Notes under the pieces: model-generated | What the model was told of the DNA's origin: nothing | What the model saw: the letters and a program-made list of their open reading frames with translations, nothing else | The model's database searches: none | Shown here: positions 12,123-14,660 of the stretch, in pieces | Layout of the letters: the number at the start of each line of letters is the position of its first letter | Numbering within the stretch: the stretch's first letter is position 1 | From: Nanobdellota archaeon | Lineage (GTDB): Archaea; Nanobdellota; Nanobdellia; Pacearchaeales; GW2011-AR1 | Assembly (NCBI GenBank): GCA_018901625.1 | Contig: JAHIEM010000138.1 | Location: 1-14,660, forward strand | Reading direction: 5' to 3' | Length of the DNA stretch: 14,660 nt | Program-made: the position numbers and the translations under genes

Positions 12123-12163
12123 TCGATATTTATTATACTCCTCACCAGATAAAAGAGGCGAAG

Positions 12164-12802
12164 ATGATAAAACTGAATAAGATAATAAAATATCTGATTT
12201 ATTCTGACCTTATTTTTTATTCGGGTTGGGGTTTAATCTCTCCGATATTTGCTTTGTATCTTGTTGATTCTTTGAAACTTACTGCTTTTGTTGTCGGTAT
12301 GGCTGCTGCTGTTCACCTAATTACTAGGAGCTTGTTAAGAGTTCCCTTTGGCATGCAGGCTGATAAGAGCCAGAAAATTGCATTTAGATTTATGTTTTGG
12401 GGATTATTAGTTGCTGCGCTAGTTCCTTTAGGGTATATCTCTGCTGCTTCCTCTGCGCATATTTACGCATTGCAGGCTCTTTTAGGAGCTAGTTTAGCTA
12501 TGTCTACTGCTGGGTGGACCAGCATCTTTGCTAAGCATATGGATAAGGGAAAGGAGAGCACTGAGTGGGGGGTAGATGCTGTTGCTGTAGGGCTCGGGCC
12601 CGGTATTGCAGGGGCTGTGGGAGGCATTACTGTGACTCTGTTCTCATTTAACTTAGTTTTTGCAATTGTGGCACTTGCAGGTTTGTTAGGAGCGTTTCTC
12701 TTGCTTTTTATTAAGAAAGAAATCTTAGCTAAACAAACAGGGACAGGAGAGCTATTTGTCCATCACGAGCTTAGAAGACTTAAGAAGGCGAGAATCAATT
12801 AG
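12164..12802 (+). CDS. Half-size MFS-type transporter, six membrane helices, 212 aa
   Basis: An integral membrane protein resembling the N-terminal half of a major facilitator superfamily transporter. Membrane helices can be seen at about 12-35, 42-60, 73-95, 98-118, 133-155 and 160-182 from the chosen start. The loop RVPFGMQADKSQKIAFRFMF between helices 2 and 3 is the MFS motif A region ('G-x-x-aD+-G-++'). Full MFS proteins have 12 helices and about 400 residues, so this is half a transporter: either it works as a dimer or it has lost its second half. The C-terminal tail (GTGELFVHHELRRLKKARIN) is hydrophilic and overlaps the end of the opposite-strand TPR gene by 51 bp, which suggests the original end may have been replaced. 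The start at 12164 is chosen over 12098 because of the promoter and GAGG. Substrate unknown. Confidence 0.7.
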   Translation: MIKLNKIIKYLIYSDLIFYSGWGLISPIFALYLVDSLKLTAFVVGMAAAVHLITRSLLRVPFGMQADKSQKIAFRFMFWGLLVAALVPLGYISAASSAHIYALQALLGASLAMSTAGWTSIFAKHMDKGKESTEWGVDAVAVGLGPGIAGAVGGITVTLFSFNLVFAIVALAGLLGAFLLLFIKKEILAKQTGTGELFVHHELRRLKKARIN

Positions 12803-14140
12803 TTTTTTTAATTCAATTTTAACTTCTTGAAATAGGCTATCCCAGTTTCCTTTTTCTTTTTGCCTGAATAACCTCATGTTTGGATACCACGGAGAATCAT
12901 TTCTATTTAGGAGCCAGCGCCAGTCATGAATAAATGATAGAAGAGTCCAGACTGGCTTTCCCAGTGCTCCTGCTAAATGAGCTATTGAAGTATCTATTGA
13001 GATTATTAAATCCAAATTTTCTATAATCGCTGCTGTGTCTGCAAAATTATTTATATCCGGAGAGAGGTTAGTGATATCTGGGTCATCTAACTGGCTGGAT
13101 GATTCTCCTTTCTGCAGTGAGTAGAGTTGGATTTCTGGAATTTCTTTTAATATTTTAAATTTCTCAAATCTTGCTGACCTATTCTTATCCTCTTCTTGGT
13201 TTGGATTTCCTGCCCAGGATATTCCTATCTTGAATTTATCTGAGGTTATATTTTCTTTGAATTTACTGACAAGCTCAGAATTAGACTTGAGATAGGGTGT
13301 CTTGTTTGGAATAGTGTTTAAGTCTGTGTTAAATACTCTCGGCAGGCTCATAAGATGGATGTAGAAATCAAATTTAATTTTAGAATAATTCTCTTTTTCA
13401 GTAAATTCGTCAATTGAATCAGAATCTTCTAGTAGTGCTTTGAGATTGTCTTTGCACTCTAAGATAATATGTGCTGATTGCTTTTTTATAAGAGGGAGGT
13501 ATCTTACAAATTGTATGTTGTCTCCATACCCTTGTTCTGAGATGACTAAGATTCTTTTTCCAACTAGTGGTGAGCCATCCCACTCTGGTTTCTGATATTT
13601 TCTTGAGTCAGTTGGATTTTGTTTTTTAAACCTGTATTCGTAATCACTCCATCCCTCTTTGAACTTTCCCTGGAGAAGAAGTATTAGACTCCTATTCCAG
13701 TGGGCTTCTGCAAAATCTTCTTTTATTTCTATTGCCTTGTTGAGGTGTTCTAGTGCTTCTTTTAATTTGTTTTTCTCTTTATAAAAAATACTTAGATTGT
13801 AGTGGGCAAGATGCGCTCCCTGATAGTCTGGATTTATTTTTATTGCTTTCTTGAAAGCATCTATAGATTCTTCTTGTCTTTCTAATTTGTCAAGAATCAT
13901 TGCCAGGTTTCCGTAATAAACAGCATTATTCTGATTGATTTCTATTGCTCTTTTTACTAGACTTAGTGCTTCTTTATAATTTTCTGTTTGATGGGCAATT
14001 AGCCCTAATAGGTGGTTTGCATCAGGGTTATCAGGATTAATTTTCAGAATCTTTCTGTATACTCTCTCTGCTTCTTCTAGCTTTCCTTCTTGGTGCGCTT
14101 TTAGCGCTAGGTTTAGTGCTTCTTGTATAGATAATTCCAT
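12752..14140 (-). CDS. TPR protein fused to a glycosyltransferase-9-like domain, 462 aa
   Basis: The first half is a series of tetratricopeptide repeats (about residues 5-170, with units such as GKLEEAERVYRKILKINPDN, YKEALSLVKRAIEINQNN and ESIDAFKKAIKINPDY). The second half (about 190-450) resembles ADP-heptose:LPS heptosyltransferase-type GT9 enzymes. It shows GKRILVISEQGYGDNIQFVR (194-213), KIGISWAGNPN (304-314) and DLIISIDTSIAHLAGALGKP (377-396), the sugar-nucleotide-binding block, followed by VWTLLSF. This TPR-GT9 pairing is common in bacteria and looks out of place beside archaeal core genes, so transfer from bacteria is plausible. The role could be protein or surface glycosylation; the substrate is unknown. 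A TATA box (14161-14168) lies about 25 bp upstream on the minus strand. The 3' end overlaps the MFS gene tail to tail by 51 bp. Confidence 0.82.
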   Translation of the reverse strand: MELSIQEALNLALKAHQEGKLEEAERVYRKILKINPDNPDANHLLGLIAHQTENYKEALSLVKRAIEINQNNAVYYGNLAMILDKLERQEESIDAFKKAIKINPDYQGAHLAHYNLSIFYKEKNKLKEALEHLNKAIEIKEDFAEAHWNRSLILLLQGKFKEGWSDYEYRFKKQNPTDSRKYQKPEWDGSPLVGKRILVISEQGYGDNIQFVRYLPLIKKQSAHIILECKDNLKALLEDSDSIDEFTEKENYSKIKFDFYIHLMSLPRVFNTDLNTIPNKTPYLKSNSELVSKFKENITSDKFKIGISWAGNPNQEEDKNRSARFEKFKILKEIPEIQLYSLQKGESSSQLDDPDITNLSPDINNFADTAAIIENLDLIISIDTSIAHLAGALGKPVWTLLSFIHDWRWLLNRNDSPWYPNMRLFRQKEKGNWDSLFQEVKIELKKLIDSRLLKSSKLVMDK

Positions 14141-14150
14141 TAATCTGTGA

Positions 14151-14170
14151 AGTTTTTAAGATTATATAGA
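14151..14170. promoter_or_regulatory. Divergent AT-rich promoter region before the TPR gene and the hairpin array
   Basis: On the minus strand TATATAAT (14161-14168) is centred 25 bp before the TPR-GT9 ATG. On the plus strand TTTTTAAG (14153-14160) is 25-30 bp before the first hairpin unit. Both directions could start here; only the leftward one is tied to a clear gene. Confidence 0.45.
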
Positions 14171-14180
14171 TTTTGTGAAT

Positions 14181-14425
14181 ATGAATACGAGAGCCTGAAA
14201 CTAAAAAGTTAAAGGCATAAACTCGTAAATCTCTTTTTGTTGAGTATGAAAAAAAGTGGGAGCAAAAACTAAAAAATTAATGCTAGTAATCCACTAAAAA
14301 ATCTCTTTTTTATGAATATTAATATGCAGAGGCAAGTAACAAAAATTAATGCCAATAGACTGCATAGTAAATATGAAACGAAGGGCAGAAACTAAAAAAT
14401 TAATGCCTTAATCTTCGTATAAATT
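14181..14425 (+). ncRNA. Tandem array of four covarying stem-loop units with a conserved A-rich loop
   Basis: Four units share one fold: outer stem, 1-nt bulge, 4-bp inner stem, 15-16-nt loop, inner stem, 5-6-nt bulge, outer stem. Outer stems are TACGAG/CTCGTA (14186-14191, 14222-14227), AGTGG/CCACT (14255-14259, 14291-14295), TATGCAG/CTGCATA (14323-14329, 14360-14366) and ACGAA/TTCGT (14378-14382, 14414-14418). Inner stems are GCCT/AGGC, AGCA/TGCT, GGCA/TGCC and GGCA/TGCC. Stem sequences change while pairing is kept. The loop is conserved: GAAACTAAAAAGTTAA, AAAACTAAAAAATTAA, AGTAACAAAAATTAA, GAAACTAAAAAATTAA. Each unit is preceded by ATGAA. Units 1 and 2 are followed by ATCTCTTTTT, a likely archaeal T-run terminator. 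Unit starts are 69, 68 and 55 bp apart. This strongly suggests selected RNA structure. The plus strand is favoured by the A-rich loops and T-runs. The class is unknown to me. Confidence 0.6.
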
Positions 14426-14474
14426 TGAACTATTAAAGAAATCTTATTTCCTTAAATTGAGTATTAATCTTCTA

Positions 14475-14500
14475 AGAAGTATAACCTCTGATATACTTCT
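14475..14500. repeat. Perfect 9-bp hairpin
   Basis: AGAAGTATA (14475-14483) and TATACTTCT (14492-14500) are perfect inverted copies around an 8-nt loop. If the minus-strand TATA box at 14511-14526 is used, this hairpin would lie at the start of that transcript. Confidence 0.5.
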
Positions 14501-14508
14501 ATATCTCT

Positions 14509-14553
14509 CAAGTATATAAACCCTTGCTTTTTGAACAAGAATATAAACCCTTG
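14509..14553. repeat. Two 18-bp direct repeats resembling minus-strand TATA boxes
   Basis: CAAGTATATAAACCCTTG (14509-14526) and CAAGAATATAAACCCTTG (14536-14553) differ at one base and are 27 bp apart. Each begins with CAAG and ends with CTTG, so each can close on itself. Read on the minus strand they give GGGTTTATA, like the promoters used elsewhere in this window. They may be duplicated promoters or protein-binding iterons. Confidence 0.5.
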
Positions 14554-14612
14554 AAGAGGCTCTTCAGCAAATAAAGTAGATATGCCTCGAGCCTCTCCTG
14601 GGCAAAAAGAGG
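14553..14612. other. Mutually exclusive stems in the right-hand non-coding region
   Basis: AGAGGCTC (14555-14562) pairs perfectly with GAGCCTCT (14589-14596). The same bases can instead form the short palindrome GAAGAG-G-CTCTTC (14553-14565), or CCTCT/AGAGG (14592-14596 with 14608-14612). Alternative pairing of this kind is typical of switching leaders or structured RNAs. No gene is seen in 14141-14660. Confidence 0.45.
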
Positions 14613-14636
14613 TGATAATAAATCTATATTTTTGAA

Positions 14637-14650
14637 CTATTTAAACCTTT
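14637..14650 (-). promoter_or_regulatory. Minus-strand BRE/TATA promoter at the window edge
   Basis: Read on the minus strand, AAAGGTTTAAATAG matches the promoter AAAGGTTTAAATC that drives the MFS gene. It would start a leftward transcript near 14615 that runs into the structured region, although no leftward gene begins there before 14140. Confidence 0.5.
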
Positions 14651-14660
14651 CGGTTTTGTT

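Noticed and set aside
12098..12163. Longer start for the MFS protein at 12098
   Set aside because: This ATG lies upstream of the TATA box at 12113-12122 and inside the end of the LAGLIDADG gene. The start at 12164 has a promoter and a GAGG at the right distances.
14181..14425. CRISPR array or type III toxin-antitoxin RNA repeats
   Set aside because: The repeated stems differ in sequence between units and only the loop and flank are conserved. CRISPR and ToxI-like repeats keep the whole repeat sequence, and no cas or toxin gene is next to it in the window.

Overview
The window looks like chromosomal DNA of a small-genome archaeon, most likely of the DPANN group (Woesearchaeota/Pacearchaeota-like). 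The evidence is a run of archaeal information-processing genes: Rpo7 (RpoE'), Spt4 (RpoE''), ribosomal proteins eS24 and eS31/S27ae, RNase P subunit p30, an archaeal-type UMP kinase, Ogg2 DNA glycosylase/lyase, DUF357 and a Fcf1/VapC9-like PIN protein. The tRNA-Trp appears to carry a small anticodon-loop intron. Most genes start 20-27 bp downstream of a TATA box (TTTAAATA or TTTATATA), as expected for short-leader or leaderless archaeal transcripts. The DNA is AT-rich and tightly packed, with several ATGA start/stop overlaps.

Layout. 1-89: C-terminal end of a probable GNAT acetyltransferase. 235-813 (-): a possible ADP-ribosyltransferase-fold protein. 888-2496: a complete IS66-family insertion sequence with terminal inverted repeats starting GTAAG and an exact 8-bp target duplication. 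It carries a DUF2080/AbrB-like small protein and a full DDE transposase. 2621-3765 (-): RNase P p30 and UMP kinase as a pair. 3846-4247 (+): an orphan protein. 4244-5783 (-): DUF357, an SdpI-like membrane protein and Ogg2. 6046-7399 (-): a two-gene unit of a coiled-coil protein and a Pro/Gln-rich protein with a conserved C-terminal domain. 7434-7519 (-): tRNA-Trp. 7556-8790 (-): a translationally coupled helical/HTH protein and large PIN-like protein. 8894-10883 (+): the conserved archaeal cluster PIN - rpo7 - (orphan Cys protein) - spt4 - eS24 - eS31. 10942-12105 (+): a LAGLIDADG endonuclease-like protein with a C-terminal winged helix, placed just after the cluster. 12164-12802 (+): a half-size MFS transporter. 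12752-14140 (-): a TPR/glycosyltransferase-9-like protein of bacterial appearance.

The last 520 bp (14141-14660) contain no gene but are densely structured. Four consecutive units (about 14181-14425) fold into the same hairpin. The stem sequences differ between units with pairing preserved, while the A-rich 16-nt loop is conserved. This is the strongest candidate for an undescribed element in the window. After it come a 9-bp perfect hairpin, two 18-bp direct repeats that look like minus-strand TATA boxes, mutually exclusive 8-bp and 6-bp stems, and a clean minus-strand promoter at the window edge.

Functionally the window mixes core transcription/translation genes (PIN-rpo7-spt4-eS24-eS31, tRNA-Trp, RNase P p30), nucleotide and DNA maintenance (UMP kinase, Ogg2), membrane or surface functions (SdpI-like, MFS, the coiled-coil/Pro-rich pair) and mobile or acquired DNA (IS66, LAGLIDADG, TPR-GT9).
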